DNA of 64,000 nt. Origin: Neoceratodus forsteri (lineage: Eukaryota; Chordata; Ceratodontiformes; Ceratodontidae). Under the pieces are notes generated by a model. The model was not told the origin of the DNA. It worked only from the letters and a program-made list of their open reading frames with translations, and made no database searches. The translations under genes were made by a program, and so were the position numbers. Of this stretch, positions 30,701 to 41,098 are shown piece by piece (the stretch's first letter is position 1; each line of letters opens with the position of its first letter). The stretch is from positions 96,069,501-96,133,500 of the forward strand of contig JADMNL010000028.1 of assembly GCA_016271365.2 (NCBI GenBank). The letters are read 5' to 3'.

Positions 30701-33055
30701 CTAGCCATTTAACACTTATACCAAGCGCTCTTAGACGAAATTCTGTGCAGACACAGGTACATTCTCTTTAAGGTATCTTAGACATTTATATGCTCTAGGG
30801 CCTCCTGTCTCATGAAGCGGCAAGCGCGTCTTGGCAGACAGCTCCACGATGGCAGGACTCTAACTCATAGCTACACATTTATATGATTCACTAAGCCTAG
30901 CATCTTGCTGCACCTGCAACTTAGCCATTTGGGCCACAGACAAGATGCATCCATTACTTGAACTAGGCAGTCTCTTATGGGGTTAGTAGCCCAGACTGAT
31001 GACTTCAATACTTCACACTTAACAGCACACATTTCTTACTGGGGCATGGAGCCCCCAAGATTACTTGCTTAGCTTCTCCCTCACACCTGGGGGTACGAGG
31101 GTACTCACTCAGGTCCTCCACAGGTCTCATCTGCAATTGAAGGCATCCTGAAGACTTCTTCAGCTCTCTCACCGCTGAGGTACTTGGTCAGTGCTCTCAC
31201 CACTGCATGATGTTATCTGGTCTGGTCAGCACTCTCACTGCTGCTGGACATCTGATTCTTCGGTCCACATCTTTCCCCCCAACGTGGGAGGGAAAGCTAG
31301 CCTCTGGAGGACAATACTGGCAACCTCCAGACTAGCTGTTGCAGAAAGCCCAATTATTGTAACTAGTTAACTGTTAACTGAAGAAAATAACAAATGCCCT
31401 CTGAAGACTGAAAGGGCTTGAATTAAGTGGCCCAGGCCTGATGGCATAGCTGGAGCCTGAGCCCCTCCCCCATGGGGGGCTCCCAGCAGGCAGGAGTCTC
31501 CTCTGCTGCTCTCTCTCCCTCAGCTCTGCATCTCTGAATCCCCAGACAAACTGTCAACATTGTCTCTTTATAGAGCTCCTAGCTCGACTCCTGACTGGTA
31601 GCAGGGATGGGGTGACATGTCTCCAAGTTGCTGAAGGACCTGTCAATCAGAACACTCAAGGCACAATTGGGTTGTGGAATTTGCGCCAAAAATAATGTCC
31701 ATGTAAGCCCCCATAAGCACTTGGGTTCTTACCCATGAGATGCAGTGAATGTCCCACAAGTCCTGGCTATCTACTGCTGCAATTCCAATTGGCTGTACTG
31801 CTGGCAATGGCTGCTTAACCCACTGTCCCTTATAGCAGATTAGATACAGTCCTGAATAATGTCCTGGTGCAGCCAGAAAGAAGTAATTATTTGCCTCAAA
31901 TGCCCCACAGTTCTATAGCTTAAAGGCTGTACTTGCAGTCACTGCACAGATGGAAAACATGGCTTTTACTTTTCCTGTCGCTACTGCACTTATGCAAGCT
32001 CCCCTTGCAGAAACTGACAGGCTGACACACAGAGTCCCAGATACTGGAATTGCCAGGGAAACAGTACTCATTTTAACTTTAAACACTTTCCCCACATGCA
32101 CAGTATATTCCCAACAAGCAGCAACAGTTCCATTATGTAAAACATTTTAATTCTTTACTTTTTGGCTGGAGCTGAACATAGCTACCCTGGAGGCAGCCAG
32201 ATACACTGTTATGCATTATTCAGATGACCAGGGCCCTGCACAGGCATACTCAAATGAGTCCCGGTTAGAACTCCTTTAATTCCCATCTGAGCGGTCCCCC
32301 AGCAGGCTGTCCATGGTCACCGGGTTCCAAATAGGTGGAAGGGATCCTGGGACCCATGGCACAGGCCCCGAGGCGACCGCAAAACAAGTGGTTCTACATC
32401 AAAGGCGCTTTGCGTGCCAACGTGACTCCTGCTGCCCTGGAGGCAGCGCTTTTGCAGCAGGAACCCACGGTCAGCAGTTTAAACCCCGAGGGGCTGGATT
32501 TTCATTTGACTGCAAGCTGGGGCACACATGAGGGCAAACAGGACCTGGGAAGCCAGAAAAATTAGAGGCCAAGTTGGGGGAAGCCCGAGAGACAGCGGGA
32601 GAAGGACAGAACAAAACGGGTTAAGATAAACCCAGACTGCCATTTCTAGGAACCCCCCTTTGCAAGGGGGTTACACTTGGATTAAAAAAGCAACCAGTGT
32701 TACAGGCATTCACTGGTGGTACACGCTTGGTAATAGATAGATCACAGTAGTCGTAATATAGGTACACGAGTACCACGTCAGGTAGCAACCAGAGATATTT
32801 TATTACAATAGTCAGCAGATGTTGCCTGAGACCCCAGGTGTATACAGCAAAAGTAGACAGGGCAGACCCAGCCGTGGGGTGAAGGTAACAGGCAGGTGGG
32901 GGATTATGTGCAGTTGCAGCAGTGAGTGCTTGTCAGATGGCTTCTGAGGGAGACCTTGAAAGGATCAAGCTTAGTGGAGTCAGCTATGTTGGCTGGGAGG
33001 GAATTGAACCAGGAGGGAGACCAATAGCAAAAGGGTCTCTGGGCCATAGAGGTCC

Positions 33056-33340
33056 TTACCCTGGGGACAATAAGGGAGGTTTTGACAGTGCTGCGGGTGG
33101 AGACTGAGGGAGAAGCATGCTGCAGTGAGGTGGTGACCCTGGGGGAGAGAGCCCTAGCAGGGTCTTTTTTACAAGAAGGCAGGTTTGGAAGCGGAGTCTT
33201 TCTTCAAGGTTGAGCAAGTTGGTGGTGGAGTACAGCAGGAATGTATGGGTGCACCTAGGGGCTCCCAGCATTAGCCCGCAGACCTTGTTTATAGAGAGCT
33301 GGATTCTTGCAAAGGCAGCTTGCTCCTTGGGGCTCTGAGC
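33056..33340 (-). pseudogene. LINE RT thumb-region fragment
   Basis: The minus strand encodes S-P-K-E-Q-A-A-F-A-R-I-Q, then I-N-K-V-C-G-L-M-L-G-A-P-R-C-T, then L-Y-x-x-T-N-L-L-N-L-E-E-R-L-R-F-Q. This is the segment after the palm in some LINE RTs (L-G-A-P-R-x-T block). The family is uncertain. Confidence 0.5.
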
Positions 33341-33349
33341 ATTAGCCTG

Positions 33350-33470
33350 GTCTAGTGCCCCCCCATCAATCCCCAATGTTGCCTGTATTAATAAGTTTAT
33401 TTATTTATTAGATCATCGGTTTACAAACCTTTGAGTCATAGACTCATTTACAAAGGCCACCACCAACTTG
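33350..33470 (-). mobile_element. LINE 3' tail family 1
   Basis: Near-duplicate of 29430-29590, with an extra TTTA unit and GTCATAGACTC for GTCATACACTC. Confidence 0.65.
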
Positions 33471-33479
33471 CGGCATGAA

Positions 33480-33705
33480 TCAGGAGCCATCTGACAATAA
33501 GTTATCATTTATTGTATGAATTTGGCTTTGTAAACATTTTAGTTATCCTCTTTATTTTGTATTCCTTTATTATCAGTGCTTATTTATTGAATGTACCTGC
33601 CTTTATATATGTTTTTGTATTCCTGATCCTCTGTACCCTCCCCCGGGTTGCCCCTGAAAAAGGGACTGCATGGTTACCAAAATTCAAATAAATAAATAAA
33701 TCATT
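33480..33705 (+). mobile_element. LINE 3' tail family 2-like
   Basis: CTCCCCCGGGTTGCCCCTGA followed by CAAATAAATAAATAAATC. The T-rich sequence upstream is consistent with a LINE 3' UTR. Confidence 0.5.
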
Positions 33706-33761
33706 TTCCCCCTGCCCTGGTGGACTAGCAGTTACCCCTCCCTGATCCATGATGTTGCCTG

Positions 33762-34869
33762 TGTAACCCCCCTGTTACCCGGGGTTACTAGAATCCCAGT
33801 AAGACCTAGTGGTAGGCAGGGAAGGCAGCTTGTGAAACTCCAGTTAAATGGATTCACACTGTCTCACTCTGTTTTCAGTCTCAGCTGAGACTGAGGGATG
33901 ACATCACCATAGAACTATCGCAGCTGCATGAGCCACATTGGAATCTGCAGAAGGGAGTTAGATTAGAATGTTGGGAGTTTTGAACAGTCAGTGTTCAGTC
34001 TGTAGTTGGAGATTGTTGTGAGAGGAGCACAGCAGTTCTGTGCACAGGCTCTTGGAGCCTCAGCTCTGAAATAGAGCTACATTTAGGGAAAGGTGTGTGT
34101 TTCCGCCTAAAGAGGGACACAGTAAGCTGTTTTTAAAGTGGTGGAGACGGCTGATACAGGTCTCTGTGCCCCATCCCTCAGGGGATGGGGCTGGAAGGTT
34201 TGCCTGCTATTCCAGGGGCAACCCCCTGGCTACTGCTAGAGAAGAAGCTGCCTTTTTTTCCCAAGTGTGTGGGGTACAAGAAGATATCAAAATTCGCCTG
34301 TGGGGCACCTGCAACCGAAGGATGAGTTCCGTCTTTCTAAAGGGCTCATGTTTCATCCTGAACTGTGTTAAAGTGGGGATTGGACTACTGAAGTAGTGGG
34401 AGGCCTAGAGTAATAGGCTTAGCCCAAAGTAAAAGTATGTTCAAGTCCATCACAAAGGGGAAAGTCAAGACATGTAGAGGAGATGTGACATACGTCTACC
34501 CTGTAATCTACATTGCCAAGCTTTCAAAAGAATGATTTAGTATCCAGAGAAATGGCCGGGTATGGATTGTGGGAGCTGGAGGTGGGAGACCCCCCATCTT
34601 TAGTAACCGGGTCCACCTCTATGGATTTGTTCTGTGGATTTCTACTTTGCCTCATGCACTTGGCCAATGATGAGGGAAGTACCCAGACGTGGGATTGGAA
34701 GGAAATTTTCCTTAAGGAGTCGAAGGCTCTAAGGTGGTTTGGGGAGCCACCAACAGGAAAACTGGTTCATTCCCATATGGACCGTGATCAAGTAGCCGGA
34801 GGGGGAGCCAGGCCATGGGAAAAACCCAAGTAGTGTACAAGTCGGGCTGTGTACCCAAAGCTGCGTGTA
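33762..34869 (+). mobile_element. Possible third LTR-like element
   Basis: Begins TGTAACCCCCCTGTTACC, like the LTR family at 29596 and 58615. CCTG precedes it (33758-33761) and also follows GTGTA at 34870. The right end does not read ACA and no polyadenylation signal is evident, so boundaries are tentative. The body includes CTCTGAAATAGAGC and GGGGATGGGG stretches with no coding motif. Confidence 0.35.
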
Positions 34870-34879
34870 CCTGCTGAGG

Positions 34880-35110
34880 TGGGGGTGGGTGGGAGGCCGC
34901 TATACCACCAGGGCATTGGGAAATATTAATTATTATTATTAAGGGCAACATCAGGGATCGGGGAAGGGGGGGGACCACTAGTCCACCATGGCAGGGGAAA
35001 TATGATAAAATATTAATATGGGCAACATCAGAGATCGGGAGGGGAGCCATTACACCACCAGGTTATCTTTATTAACTTTTGGAGGACATCGGGAATCAGG
35101 ATGGGGGTGG
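34880..35110 (-). repeat. Tandem ~75 bp units resembling a tRNA-Glu 5' half
   Basis: GGGCAACATCAGGGATCGGGG (minus: CCCCGATCCCTGATGTTGCC) near 34943 recurs near 35020 and, diverged, near 35080. Each unit has a CCCTGGTGGTATAGCGG, CCATGGTGGACTAGTGG or CCTGGTGGTGTAATGG block on the minus strand. Single units occur at 29427, 33350 and 33715. Confidence 0.6.
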
Positions 35111-36600
35111 CCGCAGCACATTATGAAAATGGGTCAATACTCCCAGAGGAGTATTTTCTAAGTACCCATAAACCAGCCCTGGCTGGTATAAGGGTACTCA
35201 GAAATTCTGCGTCTGGGAGTGTTCTGAGAACCTGGCATTAGGGAACATGGCAGCCTGTGTCTGCCACAACCCCCATTGTGCCATGCTGCAGCCCATTTTT
35301 GGGTGCATGGGTGGCGCAAGCCCCTTTTTGGGGCAGGCAGCCTGCAGTTGATGTCGGCTGCCATTGAGAATTGCTCCCAGTGCATCTTCTGGTGCAAAGG
35401 GCACTTTGCGCCATTCTTTGTGGTACAAGCCCCTTGCACCATGTCAGGAGCTTTGAGAATCGAGATTCCTAACTTTACTGCTTGAGACATCTTGGAGGAG
35501 GTATATGAATATAAATATTAAGGGATAATATTTAAGAACAAGGGTTTATGGAAAAATCATATTTCAAAATCAAAGAGAAAGGGGATCCAAACTTCCAAAG
35601 ACACAGAAAAATTTGGCAAGGTGTTTACCAGAAATTTATTTACAGCTGTAAAAAGAAACTTTGATGTTAAAGTAAGCACCCAACATTTGTTTAGAAGCAA
35701 TATTTGGGCTTTGAGCAGAAATGTTGGTGATCTTAATTCCATTCCAAATGGCATTTTTAGACAACTCATGTCCTTACCATGGGCACTCCCATGGCCTTTA
35801 TTCACATGGACACTAACACTAAGTCCATATACCTCCGAGCATCACGCTGTGCACTTAAATATTGAAAGAAGGTGATGGCAGAAATGGAGCCACATCATAG
35901 GAGTGTGCAAATACCTTTTCCTGAATATTTGATCGAATATTTGGTATTCAGTAGCTAAGTATTTGGGACAAGGCATCTGGGCAACTAATAAAATAAAAGA
36001 AAAAGCTGGCCTCCCTCCCCAGCCCAAATCCCAATAAATACAACCCCGTTCCCTCAACCATCTTTCAAACTCCCAATACCACCCTCCTTAACCTAGCACC
36101 CACAACTTTATATTTTGTAATTTATTTGAAAAAAAAAAACCCTTGTTGGGTGACCGGCAAAACCCGTCCGCCATTACGGCCGGCCACCAGCCATCTATTT
36201 TACTGTAGCACTCTTATTACTGTTGAGTAAATTCCCCACAGTCCCCTTACACACCTCATCCCACCCCACCCCCGGCCCAGTTCTTATGAGAATGGACTGG
36301 TACAACCTGCCTTTCTTCATGGCTGGCCACCTGCTCCTGAATGAAAGCACTCACGCACTTGCTCACTCTGTAATAGTAAAACCAGCTGCTTGTGTGAATG
36401 GATGAGGCATGCACCTGGCCCACAGAAATGTTTTGACTGTAAGGGCCACATGTTTGGAGTTTGAGGGTCACCAGCACCTTTATGCAGTCATTTTAGCTTT
36501 TTTATGCAGTGATTATTTTCACATAGATTTAGTACAAATAAAAGATTTTCGCTGTCTGTGATTCCTCGGCATGAGTCCTTTGCAGTTGGGAGGTAAATGG
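35111..36600. other. No recognisable gene; short inverted blocks only
   Basis: The 35170-35480 part is G/C-rich with GGTGCAAAGGGCAC-like hairpins. The remainder is A/T-rich and non-coding as far as I can see. Confidence 0.4.
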
Positions 36601-36604
36601 CATG

Positions 36605-36640
36605 CTTTCATTTGTTATGTTTGCTTGCACACATGTGCAA
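36605..36640. repeat. Left half of the host repeat split by DIRS
   Basis: TTATGTTTGCTTGCAC and ACATGTGCAA lie immediately left of the element and match 21530-21554. Confidence 0.8.
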
Positions 36641-36684
36641 GAAGAAAAAATTGCTCACCTTAGTAATGTTGTTTCTTCTAATGG

Positions 36685-36842
36685 AGTCTTGCTGTATTCT
36701 CACATATGCAGTTAGGTCCTGCCTTTCAACTGCCCTGGAGAACAAAGAGTTAAACTTTCTATGGCCAGCATGGAATGTTCACCACAAGCTTGGTTGAAGC
36801 CCCTGTCTGCTGTTGTTTAAATTGCAACTGTCAGATCTTTAC
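36685..36842 (+). repeat. DIRS left inverted terminal repeat
   Basis: From AGTCTTGCTGTATTCT to GTTTAAATTGCAACTGTCAG. The reverse complement is at 42335-42493, with roughly 90% identity by eye. A 41-44 bp outer extension (36641-36684) is unique to this end. Confidence 0.9.
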
Positions 36843-37097
36843 AAGCAACACTCACTAGAAGTTCTGTGTGGAAACTGTAAAACTCAAACTAGCTAACTGG
36901 CAACTAAATTGATATAAAAGGGTTTTTTGGTTTCAAAGCAAAGACTCAAGTCAGGAAACCCAAAAACCAAACACATCCCAAAACACAACACTCACCCAAA
37001 ATAAAGGAGGGTGAAAAAGGGACACCCCTAGGGAGTCAACACTGCTCCTGCCCACCCACATCCCAAAAAACAGGTTCTGAGAGGGGAGGCGGGAGGG

Positions 37098-37197
37098 TCA
37101 GAATACAGTAAGACTCCATTAGAAGAAACAACATTACTAAGGTGAGTAATTTTTTCTTCAAACAACATGAAGTCTTGCTGTATTCTGACATATGCAG
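37098..37197. repeat. DIRS internal complementary region (circle-junction copy)
   Basis: The right half (37157-37197) is the exact reverse complement of the right terminus (42467-42507), 41 of 41 bases. The left half (37098-37159) is the reverse complement of the left terminus (36641-36702) with about two internal mismatches. The two halves overlap on TTC at 37157-37159, the complement of the terminal GAA. In DIRS models this region templates completion and circularisation of the cDNA. Confidence 0.92.
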
Positions 37198-37234
37198 ACC
37201 ACCAAGCACTACCTCCTTGGAGGAGGGACAGAAC

Positions 37235-38269
37235 CTACTTTGGAAACAGGCTCTGAAGTACTGCTGTGCCAAACTGAGCATCACTCCTAGCCTGGATATC
37301 CAGAGAGTAATGCTTGGCGAATGTATGGACTGTTTTCCAGGTGGCTGCTTGACAAATTTCTAAGATAGGAATATCCCTGGCAGTAGCCAGGGAAGCAGCT
37401 GTACCTCTAGCAGAGTGAGCCCTCAGGCCTGAGGGTGGAGTTCTACCCAGTTTTTCATAGCAGAATTGTATACCAGACACAATCCACCTGGTAATAGATC
37501 TCTTAGTGGCAGGTTTGCCCTTACCAACCTCTCCATATGTGAGAAACAATTGGAGGGACTCAAACCTGTGACCCGTGGTGCGCTCTATGTAGTAGCTGAG
37601 GGCCCTTTTAACATCCAAGCTGTGCAGCCTCCTCTCTCCAGAGGAGGAATGGTCAGTGAAGAAAACAGGGAGAGACATAGACTGGTTAAGGTGGAAATCT
37701 GAAACCACCTTAGGTAAAAACTTCCTGTTAGTTCTTAGGACCACTTTATCTCTATGGAAAGAGATGAAATCAGGCTCCACTGATAGGGCTTGCAATTCAC
37801 TGATACGCCTGGCAGAGGTAATGGCCACCAAAAACACAGTTTTCCAAGTCAAGTACTTAAGTTCTGCAGAGGACAAAGGCTCAAAGGGGGGTTGCATAAG
37901 CTGAGCAATGCAAACATTAAGGTCCCAAGCAGGAGCAGGGTCCCAAAAGGGGGGATTGATGTGCAGCAATCCCTTGAAGAACTTACAGAACACAGGATGG
38001 GCTGAAAGAGGAGAGGGCTTGCCTACTGACAGTAAGGCAGAAACAGCTGCCAAATGCACTTTAAGTGTAGCTGGCCTAAGGCCTAGGCAATTGAGATGGA
38101 CCATATTGTCCAGAACTGTAGGCAACCCCAGCAGATTCTGGAGAAATATTCTTATTAGAACACCAAATAGTAAACCTTTTCCATTTGGAATTGTAAGTCT
38201 TTCTGGTAGAAGGCTTTCAAGAAGCCTTAAGGATATCCAAAACCCCTTGGGAAAGATGCAGATCAGCAA
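37235..38269 (-). CDS. DIRS tyrosine recombinase (catalytic domain open; N-terminus frame-shifted)
   Basis: It should integrate the circular DIRS cDNA by conservative recombination. The catalytic set is visible: S-A-R-R-I-S-E-L (Arg at residue 154/155), A-H-S-A-R-G (His285, Arg288), and W-K-T-V-H-x-F-A-K-H-Y (Trp311, Tyr321). From about residue 45 to the end (344) the frame is uninterrupted. The first ~45 codons look out of frame. A neighbouring frame gives K-P-S-T-R-K-T-Y and a Trp-rich stretch typical of the N-terminal domain, entered just after a TGA at 38217-38219. The protein stops 38 bp before the internal complementary region, the usual DIRS layout. The copy is probably inactive. Confidence 0.88.
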   Translation of the reverse strand: MLICIFPKGFWISLRLLESLLPERLTIPNGKGLLFGVLIRIFLQNLLGLPTVLDNMVHLNCLGLRPATLKVHLAAVSALLSVGKPSPLSAHPVFCKFFKGLLHINPPFWDPAPAWDLNVCIAQLMQPPFEPLSSAELKYLTWKTVFLVAITSARRISELQALSVEPDFISFHRDKVVLRTNRKFLPKVVSDFHLNQSMSLPVFFTDHSSSGERRLHSLDVKRALSYYIERTTGHRFESLQLFLTYGEVGKGKPATKRSITRWIVSGIQFCYEKLGRTPPSGLRAHSARGTAASLATARDIPILEICQAATWKTVHTFAKHYSLDIQARSDAQFGTAVLQSLFPK

Positions 38270-38272
38270 ACT

Positions 38273-39236
38273 CTAACTCTTCAAAAGCCATGCCTTGAGA
38301 TTGAGAGACCTGAGGTTCGGGTACCAAATCCTCCCCTGAGAGGATGTCAACAGGTTGTAATACCTGTGAAGAGACAGGGGAAGGTGGACTGCTAAGGACA
38401 GCAACACGGGGTACCAGGGCTGTCTGGCCCAGTCTGGAGCAATCAGAATCACTTTGCATGGTTGTGACCTTATCTTGACTAACACCTTGAACAGGAGAGG
38501 GAAGGAGGGAAAAGCATACAGAAATTTCCCTTCCCAATTCAGGATCAGAGCATCCAGGGGGACTGAGCCCAAGACTGGGGGTCTGCAACAACAAAAGAGA
38601 GGAAGTTGGTGATTGTCTGGGGCTGCAAAAAGATCTATCTGTGGACTGCCCCATCTTGAGAAAATCACTTTTAAAACTAGGGGATCTAGGGTCAATTCGT
38701 GATGGCCCTGGGATATCCTGCTGAGAGCATCTGCTAGGACATTGTCCTTCTCTGGGAGGTGAACTGCTATCAGAGAGATTTGCAGGGAATAGGCCAGGGA
38801 ACACAACTTCATTGCTTCTGTGCACAAGGCCATAGACCGAGAGCCTCCTTGCTTGTTGATGTACCACATGGTGGTGGTGGTGTTGTCCGTTCTGACCTGG
38901 ACCACCTTGTTCTGTACAGATTTGGAAAAAGCTTGCAGTGCCAGAAACACTGCTCTGAGTTCCAAGAGATTGATGTGAAGCAGAGATTCCTGAGGTGACC
39001 ACAGCCCTTGGGTGGTAAGATCCCCCAGATGGGCTCCCCAGCCCAGCAGGGAAGCATCTGTGGTGAGTATCACTGAATGAGACTGAGTGACAAAAGGAAC
39101 TCCTTGTCTCAAATTGTTCTGATCCTGCCACCATTGCAAGGCCTGGATCAGGGTTCGAGTCACTGGGACTAGTTTGGTAAGGGAATCCTTTCTTTGGGAC
39201 CAGAAGGCTTTTAAGTGGAACTGAATGTCCCTCATC
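38273..39236 (-). CDS. DIRS RNase H and methylase-like region
   Basis: Continues the RT polyprotein after a SINE. RNase H catalytic residues are present in order: T-T-D-A-S (Asp), L-L-E-L-R-A-V (Glu), V-R-T-D-N (Asp) and L-A-D-A-L-S-R (Asp). Near residue 205 the sequence reads I-D-L-F-A-A, followed by P-L-D-A-L and V-I-L-I-A-P-x-W-x-x-Q-P-W. This is the conserved region after RNase H in DIRS proteins, where a Dam-like methylase is usually annotated. The open frame starts inside SINE sequence at 39271, so its first ~12 codons are not native. It ends four bases before the recombinase frame. Confidence 0.88.
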
Positions 39237-39430
39237 TTTTTTTTTTCCAATTGTTTAACCAGGTAAGACACACTAAGCTGAAAGCTTGTTTACAGTGCAA
39301 CCTGGGAGCACAGGAAGTTGAGTGACTTGCTCAGGGTCACACAGTATGCAAGTGGAGGCTGTGAGATTCAAACCCAGGTCTCCAGATTTGCAGCTCAGAG
39401 CCTTAAACCACCTGCTATACTGCCTCCTGG
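39237..39430 (-). mobile_element. tRNA-derived SINE family T inserted in the DIRS RT-RNase H gene
   Basis: Reversed, it reads GGAGGCAGTATAGCAGG, then the B-box-like CTGGGTTTGAATCTCACAG, then GTGACCCTGAGCAAGTCAC, with a poly-A end (T run at 39238-39248). It separates the RT from RNase H and introduces stops, so it postdates the last functional state of this copy. AAGAT may be a short target duplication. Confidence 0.88.
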
Positions 39431-40345
39431 AATCTTGCTCCCTGGACCACTGCTGTGGAAGCTGCCATGTGGCCCAGAAGCTGAAGGAAATGCCTTGCTG
39501 GTCGAGACACCTGTAGGGTGAATGAAGAGGCCAGATCCATAAGGGTCCTTGCCCTTACTGTATCCAGCTCCGTCCCTATGAAGGTGAGGAGCTGTACTGG
39601 CTCGAGAACTGACTTTGGAAGGTTGAGGAGGAATTCTAAGGAAGTGAGCACTTGCTGAGTTATTTGCAAATGTGACTTGACTTGGTCTGGAGACTGACCC
39701 ACTATGAGCCTGTCATCCAAGTATGGGAAGATGGAGATCTTTTTTCTCCTTAGAAAAGCAACCACTACTGCCAGGCACTTTGTGAAAACCCTTGGGGCTG
39801 ATGTTAGGCCAAAGGGCATTGCTCTGAATTGATAGTGGCCTGAGGGCAACTCGAACCTGAGGTACTTTCTGTGGGAGCACCTGATGGGAATGTGAAAATA
39901 GGCATCTTTGATGTCCAGGGAGGCTAGCCAGTCCCCTGGCCTTAGAGAGGGAAGGATTATTCCCAGAGTCACCATTTTGAACTTTGGTTTTAAAAGGTGT
40001 TTGTTCAGATATCTTAGGTCCAGGATGGGCTGCCATTCTCCTGTCTTTTTGGGGGTTAGGAAGCACCTGAAGTACAATCCTTTGCCCTTGTGTAGGGTGG
40101 GAACCCTCTCTATGGCTCTGAGAGCTAGGAGGGAAGAAACCTCTGCCTCTAAGGCAAGGGTCTCTGCCGGATTTGCAGGTGGAAATGATCTGGTTCTCAT
40201 CCTGGGAAATTTTTTGAAGCTGAGAACCAGTCCCTGGCTTACTACTTCAAGGACCCACTTGTCTGATGTCAGAAACTTCCAGTCCTGGACAAAGTAAGCC
40301 AGCCTGCCCCCTACTGGTACTGGAGAATCGGCCCGGGCAGACCCA
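39415..40345 (-). CDS. DIRS reverse transcriptase
   Basis: The frame is open from beyond 40345, overlapping the gag end in a different frame. No clear start is visible there. The first methionine at 40200 is probably internal. N-terminal conserved pieces include G-G-R-L-A-Y-F and T-S-D-K-W-V-L before that Met. RT motifs are L-D-L-R-Y-L-N (fingers), S-L-D-I-K-D-A-Y-F-H-I (motif A Asp at residue 96 from Met40200), M-P-F-G-L-T-S-A-P (motif B) and F-P-Y-L-D-D (motif C, 39711-39723). The frame runs into the SINE after G-A-R-F-Q. It is otherwise uninterrupted. Confidence 0.9.
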
Positions 40346-41098
40346 TCAGAGTGTCTGCCTGGCAGGGGCTTTAGGCTGAGGGGTGGATGCAGGCCTGCTC
40401 ATTCCCCGTCTACCTCTCCCTCTGAAGAACCCCCACTGAGAATAAGAAGAGGAGGCCTGAGCTTGGTAAAAAGGCCTTTGGAAAGGCCTGTCCCTGCCCC
40501 AGGACTGCTGCCTTTGAGGAGTGGCTTGCCTTTCTTTGGCCTGAACACTCCTGTATGTGGTCCTGTACTCGTCCATCTTTTTCATGTAGTTCTCTGTCTG
40601 CTCCCCAAACAGAGAAGTACTAATCACAGGGAAATCCATGGCCTTAGCCTGGGTATCCTGTGATAGGCTAGTACATCTGAGCCAAGCCATCCTCTGAAGA
40701 GCCACAGATGTAGCCATGACTCTTGATGAAACATCATTGGAGTCCACAGCAGCATGAAATTGCACTTTGGATGCCTCAATCCCATCAGCAGCCACCTGCT
40801 CCAGCTCCTTGGCAAGCTGGTCAGGGGCCTGTTTAGCCAGAGCCAGCACAGTATCCCATCTGGACTTCTGGTATCTAGCTGTGTAGGCCATATAGTTAGC
40901 CTGCCTGAGTCCCAAAGATGCTGTCATGTACTGTTTCTTTGCCATGGCATCAATCCTCCTGGAGTCCTTATCTGGGGGGTGTGATGCCAAGAGGATATTT
41001 GCCTTATCACAGGCAGCAGCCTGCACTACCCCAACATGGCTGCATTGCTGAGAAGGAACTCCGTGTCTGAGCCTGAAAAGAGTATACCTCTTGTCCAT
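40346..41098 (-). CDS. DIRS gag-like protein, C-terminal part
   Basis: 250 codons in the same frame as 41695-41102, separated from it only by a TGA at 41099-41101. Alanine-rich helical regions come first. A basic C-terminus with R-G-R-G-R-R-G follows, suiting nucleic-acid binding. No zinc knuckle is seen, which is normal for DIRS gag. The start ATG at 41098 directly follows the stop and is probably not a natural initiator. Confidence 0.75.
   Translation of the reverse strand: MDKRYTLFRLRHGVPSQQCSHVGVVQAAACDKANILLASHPPDKDSRRIDAMAKKQYMTASLGLRQANYMAYTARYQKSRWDTVLALAKQAPDQLAKELEQVAADGIEASKVQFHAAVDSNDVSSRVMATSVALQRMAWLRCTSLSQDTQAKAMDFPVISTSLFGEQTENYMKKMDEYRTTYRSVQAKERQATPQRQQSWGRDRPFQRPFYQAQASSSYSQWGFFRGRGRRGMSRPASTPQPKAPARQTL

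Larger units (their letters stand above)
29596..32675 (-). mobile_element. Solo LTR, about 3.1 kb, minus orientation, 4 bp target duplication
   Basis: Ends are TGTAACCCC and GGGGGTTACA, flanked on both sides by CTTG (29592-29595 and 32676-32679). Both termini match those of the plus-strand LTR at 58615-60237. The right end, reversed, reads TGTAACCCCCTTGCAAAGG like 58615. The left end, reversed, ends in GGCGCCACCCAGGGGTTACA. No gag, pol or env coding sequence lies inside or beside it. Inner tandem repeats may explain part of its length. It is likely an endogenous-retrovirus or Gypsy-type LTR left after recombination. Confidence 0.7.

Noticed and set aside
29596..32675. Interpretation as a complete retrovirus
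   Set aside because: Only LTR-like sequence with matching termini is present. No gag, pol or env motifs occur inside, so it is called a solo LTR.
29205..33355. Apparent terminal inverted repeats: CTTAATTCTCAAAGAGCCCC on the left and GGGGCTCTGAGCATTAG on the right
   Set aside because: The right-hand block is explained as LINE RT coding sequence on the minus strand (S-P-K-E...), and the interior is a mix of a LINE tail and a solo LTR. I treat the match as coincidence.
38217..39134. 305-codon minus-strand frame overlapping RNase H
   Set aside because: It is the alternative frame of the DIRS RNase H/methylase region. Only its last ~20 codons seem to belong to the recombinase N-terminus. The catalytic RNase H residues are in the other frame.
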